A DNA stretch of 64,000 nucleotides from Methyloversatilis discipulorum (GCF_018780585.1 NZ_JADMJL010000017.1:17045-81044), one strand, 5' to 3'; counted from the stretch's first letter, positions 8,720-16,332 are shown. The notes: generated by a model not told the origin, from the letters alone. Program-made: numbers and translations.

Positions 8720-8904
8720 GCTTCCTCGCTGATCCTCGGCGCACACCGGCCACCGCTCCACACCTCGTCCAATGCCGCCGACGCCATGGCGATCTGCGCC
8801 GACCTCAGCCGCTCGCCGGCGAGGTACATCCGGCGCAGGCGCTTCGCCCATTCCTTGTCGCCGGCGTCGGCGGACATCTTCGGGATCGATGCCTCGCGCC
8901 TCAT
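8716..8904 (-). CDS. Small hypothetical phage protein
   Basis: 62 residues, rich in Ala and Arg, beginning MRREASIPKMSADAGDKEWA. It is joined by ATGA overlap to the gene upstream and GTGA overlap to the gene downstream, which supports it as a translated member of the operon. No domain is recognised. Confidence 0.5.
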   Translation of the reverse strand: MRREASIPKMSADAGDKEWAKRLRRMYLAGERLRSAQIAMASAALDEVWSGGRCAPRISEEA

Positions 8905-9512
8905 GCCGCGCTCGCCTCGTGGGTGATCCGCAGCACGCCAGCTGCTGAGCCACCGGCGAGAACCAGGCGGGCGGTGCCGGCATCGCCGATCAGCGTCGGC
9001 GCTTCGGGCTTGAAGCCCCGTCTTTCGGCGTCGGCCTGCTGCATGCCGATCAGCACCGGCGGATAGGCCGGCCGTTCGCTGCGCATGGCGTACCCGCGGT
9101 ATCGGTTCTCGAACTCGCGGGCCACGAACGGCCACTCGTCCTCGCTCTTGCCGGTCAGCAGCACCCAGCCGCCCATGTCGGTCACGACGGCGTGAATCAG
9201 CGGATCGTCGAACGCCACGGACCGGTACGGCCCGACACAGCGCACGGCGCGATCGACCTTCGACCAGGCCACAGCAGCGGCGTCCGTCGTGCGGCCGCCG
9301 ATCATGCGGCGCAGGTCCGCCACCTTGGGCATGAACTGCCCGGTGTCGGGGTTGCACATGTGCCGGCCGATCGCCGACTCGACCGCGGCGATATCGAGCT
9401 CCTGCAGCCCCTGCCAGTACAGCGCCACAACGCCGTCCGACAGCGGCTTTCCGTAGTACTCGGCCAGCGCCATCAGCGCCTGCGCGAACCGCGCCTTATC
9501 CGTTTCGATCAT
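8901..9512 (-). CDS. Conserved phage replication-region protein (DUF6475-like)
   Basis: 203 residues beginning MIETDKARFAQALMALAEYY, then ALYWQGLQELDIAAVESAIGRHM and GQFMPKVADLRRMIGG, the pattern of a phage protein often found just after the replication initiator. It may be a helicase-loader-like partner, but that is not shown. GGAGGTGG lies about six bases upstream of the ATG at 9512. It overlaps the end of the upstream HTH replication gene by 17 bp. Confidence 0.6.
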   Translation of the reverse strand: MIETDKARFAQALMALAEYYGKPLSDGVVALYWQGLQELDIAAVESAIGRHMCNPDTGQFMPKVADLRRMIGGRTTDAAAVAWSKVDRAVRCVGPYRSVAFDDPLIHAVVTDMGGWVLLTGKSEDEWPFVAREFENRYRGYAMRSERPAYPPVLIGMQQADAERRGFKPEAPTLIGDAGTARLVLAGGSAAGVLRITHEASAA

Positions 9513-10509
9513 CGGACACCACCTCCTGCGGGTTGGAATTCGCCAGCCAGCGCTGCACTGCTGCGGCGGTCTGTTGCCCTGCCGGGCTGAGGTTCTCCGT
9601 GCCTCGAGGCGGAGCGACAGGCGGTGCGCGCGGCCGGCGGGGTCCGGGCTCGTCGCGCACCCAGTTCCGCCACGTGGCGAGCCAATCGACCTTCCGCGCC
9701 TGCTGGCCGGCCTTCGCCAGCCAGTGGTCGCGGAAGCGATCGGCAGCACGGCGCACGTCGTCAGCCGACCAGTCCGGGCGCTCGCTCAGCGCCCAGTCTC
9801 CCCAGGCCTTCGGCAACACCCAGTCCCGCGGCAACCGTGACCCGCGCGCAGCATCGGCTGTCTGCTCGCCCGGCTGGCGAGGATCGTGGCCTTCGGACGG
9901 CGACGATGGCGGCGTGGTTGTGGTGGCTGGCGGAGCCGAAGGCGACGCATCGGCTGGCACGGGCTGCGGCGGTTGACCACCCCCTGCACCCCCGACCGAA
10001 GGGAGGGGTTCCTGTTCTTGCTCTTGTTCCTGCTCTTGTTCTTGGCTTCGAAGGGGCTTCGAAGGGGCTTGTCTCGAAACGGCTGATTCGCGGCGCGACG
10101 ACATGCAAAACGCGTCCGCGTATTTATCGAAGAACGGCGACAGGAAAGGGTTTGAAGGCAGTGCGGCGTAGTCGTTCTGCACACCCTTTACCCGCAGGTC
10201 GTTGGGCTTCAGGGACTCGGCGATCTGGTACTTCGCCATCTCCATCACCCACACCACTTCGGAGGCCTCGTCGTAGAGGCAAAACCCCGCTTCGATGGCC
10301 CTTCGAAGCCCCTTCGAAGCCCCTTCTATGCCCAGTCCGGTTTCATGCGCGATGAAGGTGATCGGCAGGTAGTAAAGGCCGAGCATGTTCGCGTGCGGGC
10401 TGGTCATCAGATACAGGCCGACGACCAGCGCCTCCTGGCCCTGAGCGCGCAGCGCCTTTCCGGTGGCGCCGCACCAGAACTTCGGGGAGACCTTCGCGTA
10501 GTCACGCAT
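9496..10509 (-). CDS. Phage replication initiator-like protein with EQ repeat linker
   Basis: 337 residues. The N-terminal domain (1-120), beginning MRDYAKVSPKFWCGATGKAL, looks like a winged-helix replication protein (SPYLIMTSPHANMLGLY-type motif). A Gln-Glu run of about six EQ dipeptides follows near residue 155, then a Pro/Ser/Thr linker, and a C-terminal domain with LPRDWVLPKAWGDWAL and FRDHWLAK-x3-ARKVDW-x2-TWRNWV. That C-terminal motif is the common ending of phage O/DnaT-like proteins that recruit helicase. The organisation matches lambda O-type initiators. It starts where the upstream nuclease gene ends (overlap 8 bp). Confidence 0.72.
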   Translation of the reverse strand: MRDYAKVSPKFWCGATGKALRAQGQEALVVGLYLMTSPHANMLGLYYLPITFIAHETGLGIEGASKGLRRAIEAGFCLYDEASEVVWVMEMAKYQIAESLKPNDLRVKGVQNDYAALPSNPFLSPFFDKYADAFCMSSRRESAVSRQAPSKPLRSQEQEQEQEQEQEPLPSVGGAGGGQPPQPVPADASPSAPPATTTTPPSSPSEGHDPRQPGEQTADAARGSRLPRDWVLPKAWGDWALSERPDWSADDVRRAADRFRDHWLAKAGQQARKVDWLATWRNWVRDEPGPRRPRAPPVAPPRGTENLSPAGQQTAAAVQRWLANSNPQEVVSDDRNG

Positions 10510-11095
10510 TCACGACCTCCCGCTGCTTCGACTGGTCGCGCCGGTGATAGGCCTCCCACATGCGAAGGTTCGCCAGCCGCGCAATGTCCATCACCTGCTC
10601 AGGCGTCAGCTTGTAGGCATCCTTGTCCGGAGTTGCACGGCGGATGCACTCCACGTCGATGCGCGACCTCATCGCGCGCAACAGCAGTACGCCGCTCGCC
10701 GGGCTCGGCAGGCAGTCCAGTAGCTCTGGCTTCCAGATATCGGCCGGCATGGCGTAGTAGTGCTTCCAGACCTTGCGCGGGTGCTGCAGCGCTTTGACGT
10801 CATACAGACTGGGCCGCTCGACACGGATCAACCTGCCGGCATCGTTGAACACCTCTTTACGCTCTCCGTAGCCGAGAAAGGTGCGCTGCCACCATTTATC
10901 TTTCCGGGCGTCGGCCTTCAGATCGGCGCGGCTGATCTTCACCTCGACATCAATGATGCGCAGGTCTTTCGTGACGGCCAGCACGTCACACTCGTGACCG
11001 GTCCATCCGCAGTTATCGACCATCACGACGCACTTCCGGGCCAGCGTCTGCAGCGCGATGGCCCGGGCGATCACGGATTCAGACCACTTGATCAC
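10502..11095 (-). CDS. PD-(D/E)XK nuclease-like protein (MmcB-type)
   Basis: 197 residues. The first 100 contain the pattern GHECDVLAVT, RIIDVEVKISRADLKAD, RKDKWWQ, where Asp, Glu-Val-Lys and following basic residues match the D...ExK core of restriction-endonuclease-fold proteins, as in the MmcB family. A likely role is DNA processing during phage replication. It overlaps both neighbours by a few bases in the leftward operon. Confidence 0.6.
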   Translation of the reverse strand: MIKWSESVIARAIALQTLARKCVVMVDNCGWTGHECDVLAVTKDLRIIDVEVKISRADLKADARKDKWWQRTFLGYGERKEVFNDAGRLIRVERPSLYDVKALQHPRKVWKHYYAMPADIWKPELLDCLPSPASGVLLLRAMRSRIDVECIRRATPDKDAYKLTPEQVMDIARLANLRMWEAYHRRDQSKQREVVNA

Positions 11096-11250
11096 GCGAA
11101 CATCTCCATCTGCATCGGCTCAGGCCAGAGCCAGGCGTCGCCGCTGTTGAGCCGGCGCGCTATCTCGCGGCGGACCTGCTCGCGGTCGGACTGCGGCCAC
11201 TGTCGCATGTGGGCGGCCAGGTGCATGCTGAGCTGGTAGGTCAGGTTCAT
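11092..11250 (-). CDS. Small hypothetical phage protein
   Basis: 52 residues beginning MNLTYQLSMHLAAHMRQWPQ and ending QMEMFA. The start overlaps the methyltransferase stop (ATGA) and the stop overlaps the start of the nuclease gene. No recognised domain. Operon position and coupling are the support. Confidence 0.5.
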   Translation of the reverse strand: MNLTYQLSMHLAAHMRQWPQSDREQVRREIARRLNSGDAWLWPEPMQMEMFA

Positions 11251-12956
11251 GCGCGCACCGCCGTGAGGATCACCACCGACACGCTGGTGCCGGTGAACTC
11301 GTTGTCGTAGGTGCGCGACCATTCGCAGGCCCAGCCCGGCAGGACGTCCTTGGCCTTGGCGCTGGCCGGCAGGATGGCGACGAGGCGACCGTCCTGCGCC
11401 AGCATGGCCGCAGCGTGCTCAAGGTGCGCCTGCCACCGGCCTTCGCTGAACGGCGGGTTCATCACGATGCGGTCGTATCCGCCGGCATCGGCGCTGACGC
11501 CGAGGAAGTCGCGGCAGATGGTCTTGAACCCCTTCGCCTCCAGCACCTTGCAGTGCAGCTGGCTGATCTCGATGCACGTCGTCCGATCCTTCGGCATCAG
11601 GTCGGCCAGCGCACCGGTGCCGGCGCTCGGCTCCAGGCACACATCGTCCGGCCCGATCTGCGCGGCCTCGATCGCCGCCGCGGCGACGCTGGCCGGAGTC
11701 GGGTAATACTGGTGCGCCTTCTGGTCAGGCAGGCAGCCGGTGGCGATGATCTCGTTCAGCACCGGTCGGGGTTCGTATTCGAAATCGAAGCGGACGCCGC
11801 CCCGGTCGTTCGAGACCTTCACGCCGCCGATATAGGCCAGCACCTGGGCCGCCTCCTGATGCACGGCTGACTCACCCTTGCCGCCATGCCTGAACTCCAG
11901 TGCCCGCGGGATATCGATGCGGTTGTACTCGCGCCGGTAGTCCGTCGATTTCTCCAGACGCACGGCCTGCACCATGTCGCCCAGCACGTCGATCACGGCA
12001 AACGGCAGCGGCCGGCCCATCATCACGAAATCCTTCGACTTCTTCTTCGGGCGCTGGCGGAACTGGGCGGGAATCGCGAGCGGGTAGAGGTGCGCCAGCA
12101 CGCAGTTCAGGCGCCACGCCATGTCTGGATGCACTTCGAGGTGCGCGGTACCGCACTTGTAGGCGCGCAGGCGCAGCGCGCCGCCGTCCAGCGTCAGCCA
12201 CTCGCCGCGGTGCTGACGGCGGGCAATATCGACCACGCCGGATGTGGCATTCCAGCCCGGCTCGTCGCGCCCCATGAACTTCGCGATCACCTTGCGCAGG
12301 TCGTTGATGTATCCGACGCGGTCGTGGTCCGTGCTGCCGTAGCCGTTGATGAGGCGCGCGATGATCATTCGGCGGCCGAAGCCCTCGGGGCAGTTGGTCA
12401 CGTGCTCGCCGGACAGCGCGCGGAAGATGCCGTCGACGCGCTCGGCCAGGAACTTGGCGCGGCTGTTCAGCAGGTCCAGCAGCGTTGCGCGGACGGTCTG
12501 TTCCTCGAAATCCGGCAGGGGAGGAAGATCCGGCTCGCCGCTGTGCCGCGCGGCCTTCCGGCCCTGCGGATAGCGGATCTGCTCGTTCCACTGGTTCCGC
12601 CGTGCCTGCGGCATGGCGTCGTAGACGTCGGTCAGGTTCAGCGCCTTCGACCAGTAGGCGGCATTGAGCGCCGCGACGGCGCCGGCCTCCTGGAACAGCT
12701 GGCTCGCAGCCGAGGACAGCGACGTGCGGCCGCGGTCCGGGTCGGAATTGCCGTCCAGGAAGTAGCTCAGGACTCCGGCGCACTCCGGGCCGTTGATGAA
12801 GGCGGCTGCAGCTTCGATCCGCGCGCGGTCCTGTCGGTAGCTGGCCACCAGCCCGTCGACCATGTCGGTCGACGTCGGCGCGAAGAAGGCCGACATGTCG
12901 TCAATCAGTTCGCCATCGCGCGCGGCGGAGATCACATCATGGTCGGCGTGGCTCAC
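11247..12956 (-). CDS. DUF4942 protein with N6-adenine methyltransferase domain
   Basis: 569 residues. The N-terminal two thirds match the DUF4942 layout (GFGRRMIIARLINGYG, HLYPLAIPAQFR, KKKSKDF). The C-terminal third is a class I methyltransferase: CLEPSAGTGALAD binds SAM, and MNPPF is the catalytic NPPF motif of adenine-N6 enzymes. It probably modifies phage DNA against host restriction. The start is a GTG at 12956 with GGAGG nine bases upstream, and the extra frame upstream codes for the small membrane protein instead. The enzyme looks intact. Confidence 0.8.
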   Translation of the reverse strand: MSHADHDVISAARDGELIDDMSAFFAPTSTDMVDGLVASYRQDRARIEAAAAFINGPECAGVLSYFLDGNSDPDRGRTSLSSAASQLFQEAGAVAALNAAYWSKALNLTDVYDAMPQARRNQWNEQIRYPQGRKAARHSGEPDLPPLPDFEEQTVRATLLDLLNSRAKFLAERVDGIFRALSGEHVTNCPEGFGRRMIIARLINGYGSTDHDRVGYINDLRKVIAKFMGRDEPGWNATSGVVDIARRQHRGEWLTLDGGALRLRAYKCGTAHLEVHPDMAWRLNCVLAHLYPLAIPAQFRQRPKKKSKDFVMMGRPLPFAVIDVLGDMVQAVRLEKSTDYRREYNRIDIPRALEFRHGGKGESAVHQEAAQVLAYIGGVKVSNDRGGVRFDFEYEPRPVLNEIIATGCLPDQKAHQYYPTPASVAAAAIEAAQIGPDDVCLEPSAGTGALADLMPKDRTTCIEISQLHCKVLEAKGFKTICRDFLGVSADAGGYDRIVMNPPFSEGRWQAHLEHAAAMLAQDGRLVAILPASAKAKDVLPGWACEWSRTYDNEFTGTSVSVVILTAVRA

Positions 12957-13081
12957 CCGAACACCCTCCAGCACACGAACGCCAGAGCCGCGACGGGGAT
13001 GCCGACGGTACCGATCACGAGCCCTACCATCGAGCCGGCGTCCATGAAGGCCTGGAGGTATCGACGCAGGAACTGGCTCAT
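12953..13081 (-). CDS. Small single-span membrane protein
   Basis: 42 residues beginning MSQFLRRYLQAFMDAGSMVG, followed by a hydrophobic stretch (LVIGTVGIPVAALAFVCW) that would span the membrane once. Its ATG overlaps the stop of the upstream HTH gene, and its stop overlaps the GTG of the DUF4942 gene. The two couplings argue that it is translated. Function unknown. Confidence 0.5.
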   Translation of the reverse strand: MSQFLRRYLQAFMDAGSMVGLVIGTVGIPVAALAFVCWRVFG

Positions 13082-13446
13082 GCCGCATTCCTTTCCGCGA
13101 TCACCTGCTCCATCACGGTGGTGTGCCCGATCTTGGCCATGTACTGGGTCAGGCCGCGCCAGCCCGTGAAGGCTTCGAAGCTCGGGGCCAGGTCCGGCGG
13201 CAGATCCATCGGCGCCTTCGTGCCCGGGTTCAGCATGCGGCTGACGTGCGGGCGGTGCGCACCGGACGACCGCGCGAACATCGACTGATCACCGATCTCG
13301 TCGCGGCTGTTGCGCCGGCGGTTCTGCCAGCACCAGACCACCGCGTCACGGTAGGTCTGCCAACCTGTAACGATGGAATCGGCCACCCATCTGGATTTCG
13401 GCAAGGCGTCGAGGAACGGCATTTCACGTTGCATGGCTGCCACCAT
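13078..13446 (-). CDS. HTH regulator, CII-like by position
   Basis: 122 residues. The core QSMFARSSGAHRPHVSRML reads as a helix-turn-helix, preceded by GWQTYRDAVVWCWQNRRRN. It is the first gene after the region holding TTACAGGTTG direct repeats (13474-13495), and one inverted copy lies inside its own coding sequence (13361-13370). The position, two genes beyond Cro, is that of lambda cII, but I do not see family-specific residues. The start could also be the ATG at 13434. Confidence 0.5.
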   Translation of the reverse strand: MVAAMQREMPFLDALPKSRWVADSIVTGWQTYRDAVVWCWQNRRRNSRDEIGDQSMFARSSGAHRPHVSRMLNPGTKAPMDLPPDLAPSFEAFTGWRGLTQYMAKIGHTTVMEQVIAERNAA

Positions 13447-13473
13447 CAGCGGAATTGATGCAACGCGCCCGGA

Positions 13474-13495
13474 TTACAGGTTGCGTTACAGGTTG
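13474..13495. promoter_or_regulatory. Direct repeat, candidate operator
   Basis: TTACAGGTTG occurs at 13474-13483 and 13486-13495, spaced 12 bp start to start, with an inverted copy (CAACCTGTAA) at 13361-13370. The pair lies about 30 bp upstream of the HTH gene that starts at 13446, a position suited to binding by its product or another phage regulator. Between 13447 and 13735 I see no gene other than this. Confidence 0.45.
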
Positions 13496-13645
13496 GAAGC
13501 TGCCGAAAATTTTTTCGACGACGGGGAAGAGAAAGACCTCTGCCCGCTCCACAGAAATCAGCCGACCGGCGGCAAACCTCAACAGGCAGGGGTTGAAGGC
13601 CACGACCGGAGGAGGTCGACGTGGGTTTGGCTGAAACGTTGGGCA

Positions 13646-14017
13646 TCAGCACGGCTGAGCACCTCGAATGGGCGAGCCCTCGCATGTCGATAGAATGGGA
13701 GTGCCACCTTCCACTCCACACGACACGGAGGACTCATGAGCAGCGATCACCTGAGCGACACCTTGAACATCCCGTGCCCGGGCTGCGGTCACGAGAGCAA
13801 GCAGGAAGTCCGTCGGCTTCAGGAAGAGCCGATATTCCAGTGCGGCAACTGTGGGCACCAGGTCAGCGTCGATCTGGACTATCTGGGCGCGCTCGACGCA
13901 AAGCTTGCCGAACTCGACGCGCAGATCCGGAAGCTCTTCGGCAAGGCCAGATAGCTCTTCGATCAACGGCTCCACGGCAGAGGCGTCGGCGACCAGACGA
14001 ATTGAAAGGGCGTTCAT
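13646..14017 (-). CDS. Possible early leftward gene antisense to the zinc-ribbon gene
   Basis: 123 codons beginning MNALSIRLVADASAVEPLIE. The ATG overlaps the stop of the Cro-like gene (TGATG), so it would be co-translated from the same early transcript. It shows amphipathic Leu/Glu periodicity and about 70% G/C at third positions. It fully overlaps the plus-strand zinc-ribbon gene at 13736-13954, which is also well supported. Both may be real, or one may be a shadow. No domain is recognised with certainty. Confidence 0.4.
   Translation of the reverse strand: MNALSIRLVADASAVEPLIEELSGLAEELPDLRVEFGKLCVERAQIVQIDADLVPTVAALEYRLFLKPTDFLLALVTAARARDVQGVAQVIAAHESSVSCGVEGGTPILSTCEGSPIRGAQPC
13736..13954 (+). 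CDS. Small zinc-ribbon protein
   Basis: 72 residues. IPCPGCGHES and FQCGNCGHQ give two CxxCG knuckles about 25 residues apart, forming a four-Cys zinc ribbon, followed by a short helical tail (LAELDAQIRKLFGK). GGAGG lies close to the ATG. Third-position G/C is about 80%, like real genes here. It reads rightward within the otherwise leftward early region, so in a lysogen it may be expressed independently. Function unknown; nucleic-acid binding is a guess. Confidence 0.62.
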   Translation: MSSDHLSDTLNIPCPGCGHESKQEVRRLQEEPIFQCGNCGHQVSVDLDYLGALDAKLAELDAQIRKLFGKAR

Positions 14018-14238
14018 CACGCGGTCGCCTGGTCGGCGCCGGACGCGTCCTTCGCGGCGGTGCCGCGGAGGTCATCGAGAAGCCGAGCAAGCGCAAGCGC
14101 GTCATCCGCGGCGGTCGGGACTTCCCCGTTCTCCCATCGGGATATGCGCGGCTGAGGCACCTTCACGCGGCTGGCGATCTCGGTCTGGCTCAGGCCGAAC
14201 TCTTGCCGCAGGGCGGCGATGATCTGTTGGGTATCCAT
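14017..14238 (-). CDS. Cro-like XRE-family repressor
   Basis: 73 residues. The sequence reads FGLSQTEIASRVKVPQPRIS, then RWENG, a textbook XRE helix-turn-helix. It is divergent from the S24 repressor, sits first in the leftward early operon and carries an operator across its promoter, all of which mark it as Cro. The predicted start of transcription (about 14240) is only one or two bases before the ATG, and no Shine-Dalgarno is present, so the mRNA is probably leaderless, as for lambda cI from pRM. Confidence 0.8.
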   Translation of the reverse strand: MDTQQIIAALRQEFGLSQTEIASRVKVPQPRISRWENGEVPTAADDALALARLLDDLRGTAAKDASGADQATA

Positions 14239-14245
14239 GAACCAA

Positions 14246-14274
14246 AACTATACGATCACGCATAGCTTTGTCAA
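14246..14274 (-). promoter_or_regulatory. Early leftward promoter overlapped by an operator
   Basis: On the minus strand, TTGACA (14269-14274), a 16-nt spacer and TATAGT (14247-14252). The operator AACTATACG-ATCA-CGCATAGCT (14246-14267) covers the -10 and spacer. It has the same 9-4-9 layout as the operators at 16.4 kb, so one repressor probably binds both. It drives the Cro-like gene. Confidence 0.7.
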
Positions 14275-14284
14275 TGCGCCATCG

Positions 14285-14306
14285 TATTATGCATTCACGA
14301 ATACTT
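14285..14306. promoter_or_regulatory. Weaker repressor operator upstream of the repressor gene
   Basis: TATTATGCA-TTCA-CGAATACTT shares the 9-4-9 arrangement, with 6/9 and 7/9 matches to the AACTATGCG / CGTATAGTT half-sites. It ends six bases before the repressor ATG, suited to autoregulation. Confidence 0.5.
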
Positions 14307-14311
14307 GGGGA

Positions 14312-15010
14312 ATGAAACTGATCGAGAACCTGGCGGCGCTGATGGAACGCAGCGGTGACAACCCCTACTCCTTAGCGCGCAAGGTGAAGGCGCGGTACGG
14401 CACCAGCCCGACCCAGCCTACGCTTGCGCGAATCCTAGATGGCACATCCAGAGAACCGCGCCGGTCAAGCCTGCAACCAGTCGCCGATTACTATGGCGTG
14501 TCGGTCGACGCTCTGTTTGACGACGACCTAACCAGAAGGGGCGAAGGCGCGCCGGTTTCCACCCCATCAAGGGGAGACTCGCTGTCCATCCCGGTCACTG
14601 ATGCGTGGGGTTCTATGGGGCTGGGAGCCCCGCAGCCTGAGCATGAGGCGATCGTCTCTGGCCTGACAGTCAGCATGGACTGGGTTCGGCACTCACTGCC
14701 GCGCATCAGCCATCCCTCGCGGCTGGCTGTGCTCACTGCCTTCGGACGGAGCATGGAGCCGACCTTGGAGGACGGCGACACCATGCTGGTGGATCGCGGG
14801 GTCAGCGAAATTCGGGAAGACGGGATCTTCGTCATCGCGCTGGACGACGAGCTCTACGTGAAGCGCGTGCAGCGCCGGCTGCCAGACAAGGCAATCATCA
14901 TCAAGTCGGACAATCCGCACTACGAGCCGATGGTGGTCGAGAACGGGGACCGCAACAAGTTGGAGATCCTCGGCCGCGTGGTCTGGGTCTGGAAAGGGAT
15001 CAAGCTCTGA
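14312..15010 (+). CDS. Phage repressor, HTH plus S24 (LexA/CI-like) peptidase
   Basis: 232 residues. The N-terminal DNA-binding domain spans about 1-70 (YSLARKVKARYG, QPTLARILDG). The C-terminal S24 domain has AFGRSMEPTLEDGD with the catalytic Ser and DELYVKRVQRR with the catalytic Lys, so RecA-stimulated self-cleavage should induce the prophage. I chose the ATG at 14312 (GGGGA just upstream) because the frame before it crosses the operators. Three cargo genes follow with overlapping starts, so they are probably expressed with the repressor in the lysogen. Confidence 0.88.
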   Translation: MKLIENLAALMERSGDNPYSLARKVKARYGTSPTQPTLARILDGTSREPRRSSLQPVADYYGVSVDALFDDDLTRRGEGAPVSTPSRGDSLSIPVTDAWGSMGLGAPQPEHEAIVSGLTVSMDWVRHSLPRISHPSRLAVLTAFGRSMEPTLEDGDTMLVDRGVSEIREDGIFVIALDDELYVKRVQRRLPDKAIIIKSDNPHYEPMVVENGDRNKLEILGRVVWVWKGIKL

Positions 15011-15651
15011 TGTCGATCATCAAGTGCAACGAATGCGGTGGGAAGGTAAGTACAAAGGCTGAACGGTGCTCGTTATGCGGAGCGCCTGTTCCGAAAACGA
15101 AAGTCAGGGCAAAGGCCATTTTTTGGGCAACTGCGACGATTCTGTTATTCCCATTTGTAGTCGGGTACTTTCACACAGAGCAAGATGCTCAATCCATCTC
15201 TACAAGCCACATGGAGATGCCATCACAGGAGCGTAGTAGTGTGAAGACGGAGAGTGAGTCGCGGCCCTCTTCCGCTGAGGTTGTTCATCTAGACGAGGCA
15301 CCCACGCGGAAAATTTCTTCGGTTTCCGTAAATAGCCTCCACTCAGCTTACGATGAAAATGAAGTGTCTGCAGACATGCTCTACGGGAATTCATTGGTTA
15401 AAATCAACGGCTCGGTTGCCTCCATCGATATGAGCATTACAAACAAAGCCGTTGTAAGAATAGGATCAGTCGAAGACCCCTATAGAATTGTTGTTGCGCA
15501 GCTGGATGACACAGAGAAAAACAGGGCAGCCAAACTCACAAAAGGCCAAAACGTGTATGTTCTTTGCGAGCATATTCGCAAACTGATTTCTTCTTTGGCT
15601 GGATACAAATGCATTCTTCTTGACAAGGAAATCGCGGAATCAACACCGTGA
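15010..15651 (+). CDS. Zinc-ribbon, membrane-anchored OB-fold-like protein (lysogeny cargo)
   Basis: 213 residues. Residues 1-27 form a zinc ribbon (CNECGGKV then CSLCGAPV). A membrane segment follows at about 37-55 (AIFWATATILLFPFVVGYF), then a polar linker. A C-terminal beta-rich domain (about 115-210) has VKINGSVASIDM, YRIVVAQLDD and GQNVYVLCEHI, like the tRNA_anti/OB fold. The gene is clearly more A/T-rich than its neighbours (for example the stretch at 15118-15180), a mark of recent acquisition. It is coupled to the repressor stop (TGATG). Function unknown; expression in the lysogen makes an exclusion or host-modifying role plausible. Confidence 0.6.
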   Translation: MSIIKCNECGGKVSTKAERCSLCGAPVPKTKVRAKAIFWATATILLFPFVVGYFHTEQDAQSISTSHMEMPSQERSSVKTESESRPSSAEVVHLDEAPTRKISSVSVNSLHSAYDENEVSADMLYGNSLVKINGSVASIDMSITNKAVVRIGSVEDPYRIVVAQLDDTEKNRAAKLTKGQNVYVLCEHIRKLISSLAGYKCILLDKEIAESTP

Positions 15652-16052
15652 TTTTCGCCCTCGTCGTCGCCATCTCCGACGGCGACACGCTCACGGTGCG
15701 CCCAGACGGCGGCGAGCAGCTGCGGGTGCGCGTGGCGGAGATCGACGCGCCGGAGAGCCGGCAGCCGTTCGGTGCGGCGGCGAAGCGGTCGCTGTCTGAT
15801 CTGTGCTTCCGCGAGCGTGCTGAGATCAGGCCGCAGAAGACGGACAGGTACGGCCGGACCGTTGCACGGGTGACGTGTCGCGGTCAGGATGCCAGCGCTC
15901 ACCAGGTGCGCACCGGCATGGCCTGGGTGTTCGAACGGTACGCGAGCGATCGGAGCCTGTTCCGGCTGCAGGATGAGGCCCGCGCCGCCGGCAGGGGCCT
16001 GTGGTCAGAGCCGGCGCCGGTGCCGCCGTGGGAATGGAGGAAGGCGAGATGA
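15648..16052 (+). CDS. Thermonuclease (SNase-like) domain protein
   Basis: 134 residues. ISDGDTLTV, RVAEIDAPE and DRYGRTVARV match staphylococcal nuclease, including the catalytic Arg, Asp, Glu and second Arg, so it should be an active Ca-dependent nuclease. No signal peptide is visible, unlike secreted relatives, so it would act in the cytoplasm. The GTG start overlaps the preceding stop (GTGA). It is part of the lysogeny operon headed by the repressor. G/C is high, so its origin differs from that of the preceding gene. Confidence 0.78.
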   Translation: MIFALVVAISDGDTLTVRPDGGEQLRVRVAEIDAPESRQPFGAAAKRSLSDLCFRERAEIRPQKTDRYGRTVARVTCRGQDASAHQVRTGMAWVFERYASDRSLFRLQDEARAAGRGLWSEPAPVPPWEWRKAR

Positions 16053-16288
16053 CAGCCGATGCCGAAGAGCCTAGGATGAAAAGAAGGCGGGCCGTCACCC
16101 ACGACCGCGCGCTGCCCGAGGAGTCTGATCGAATGGAAGCACGCATCACACGGCTGGAAGCGCACATCGAGCACATCCGGGAGGACGTTTCCAGCATCAA
16201 GGTCGATATCCGGATACTGCTTGGCATGATCATCGCCGCCGCCCTCGGCCTCGCTGGCCTCATGGCCAAGGGATTCGGCTGGTTCTAA
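16049..16288 (+). CDS. Small coiled-coil membrane protein (lysogeny cargo)
   Basis: 79 residues: a basic start, a predicted coiled coil (RMEARITRLEAHIEHIREDV), then one C-terminal membrane span (ILLGMIIAAALGLAGLMAKG). The layout is that of XhlA-type or tail-anchored phage proteins. The ATG overlaps the nuclease stop (ATGA), with GGAGG upstream. It is the last gene before the terminator at 16309. Function unknown. Confidence 0.6.
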   Translation: MTADAEEPRMKRRRAVTHDRALPEESDRMEARITRLEAHIEHIREDVSSIKVDIRILLGMIIAAALGLAGLMAKGFGWF

Positions 16289-16308
16289 CCCGCCCACTGG
16301 CCCCACAC

Positions 16309-16332
16309 AGCCCGCCCCGAGCGGGCTTTTTT
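16309..16332 (+). terminator. Rho-independent terminator of the lysogeny operon
   Basis: AGCCCGC (16309-16315) and GCGGGCT (16321-16327) form a stem with a five-base loop, followed by six T. It separates the repressor operon from the early rightward promoter. Confidence 0.88.

Noticed and set aside
10012..10047. CRISPR-like or mobile short repeats
   Set aside because: The repeats are a Glu-Gln coding tract inside the replication protein, with no spacers.
11886..13169. A 427-codon plus-strand frame
   Set aside because: Antisense to the DUF4942 methylase, whose NPPF and SAM motifs are clear.
13446..13721. Minus-strand frame before the CII-like gene
   Set aside because: Cys/Arg-rich with no ribosome site and crossing the repeat region; more likely regulatory DNA.
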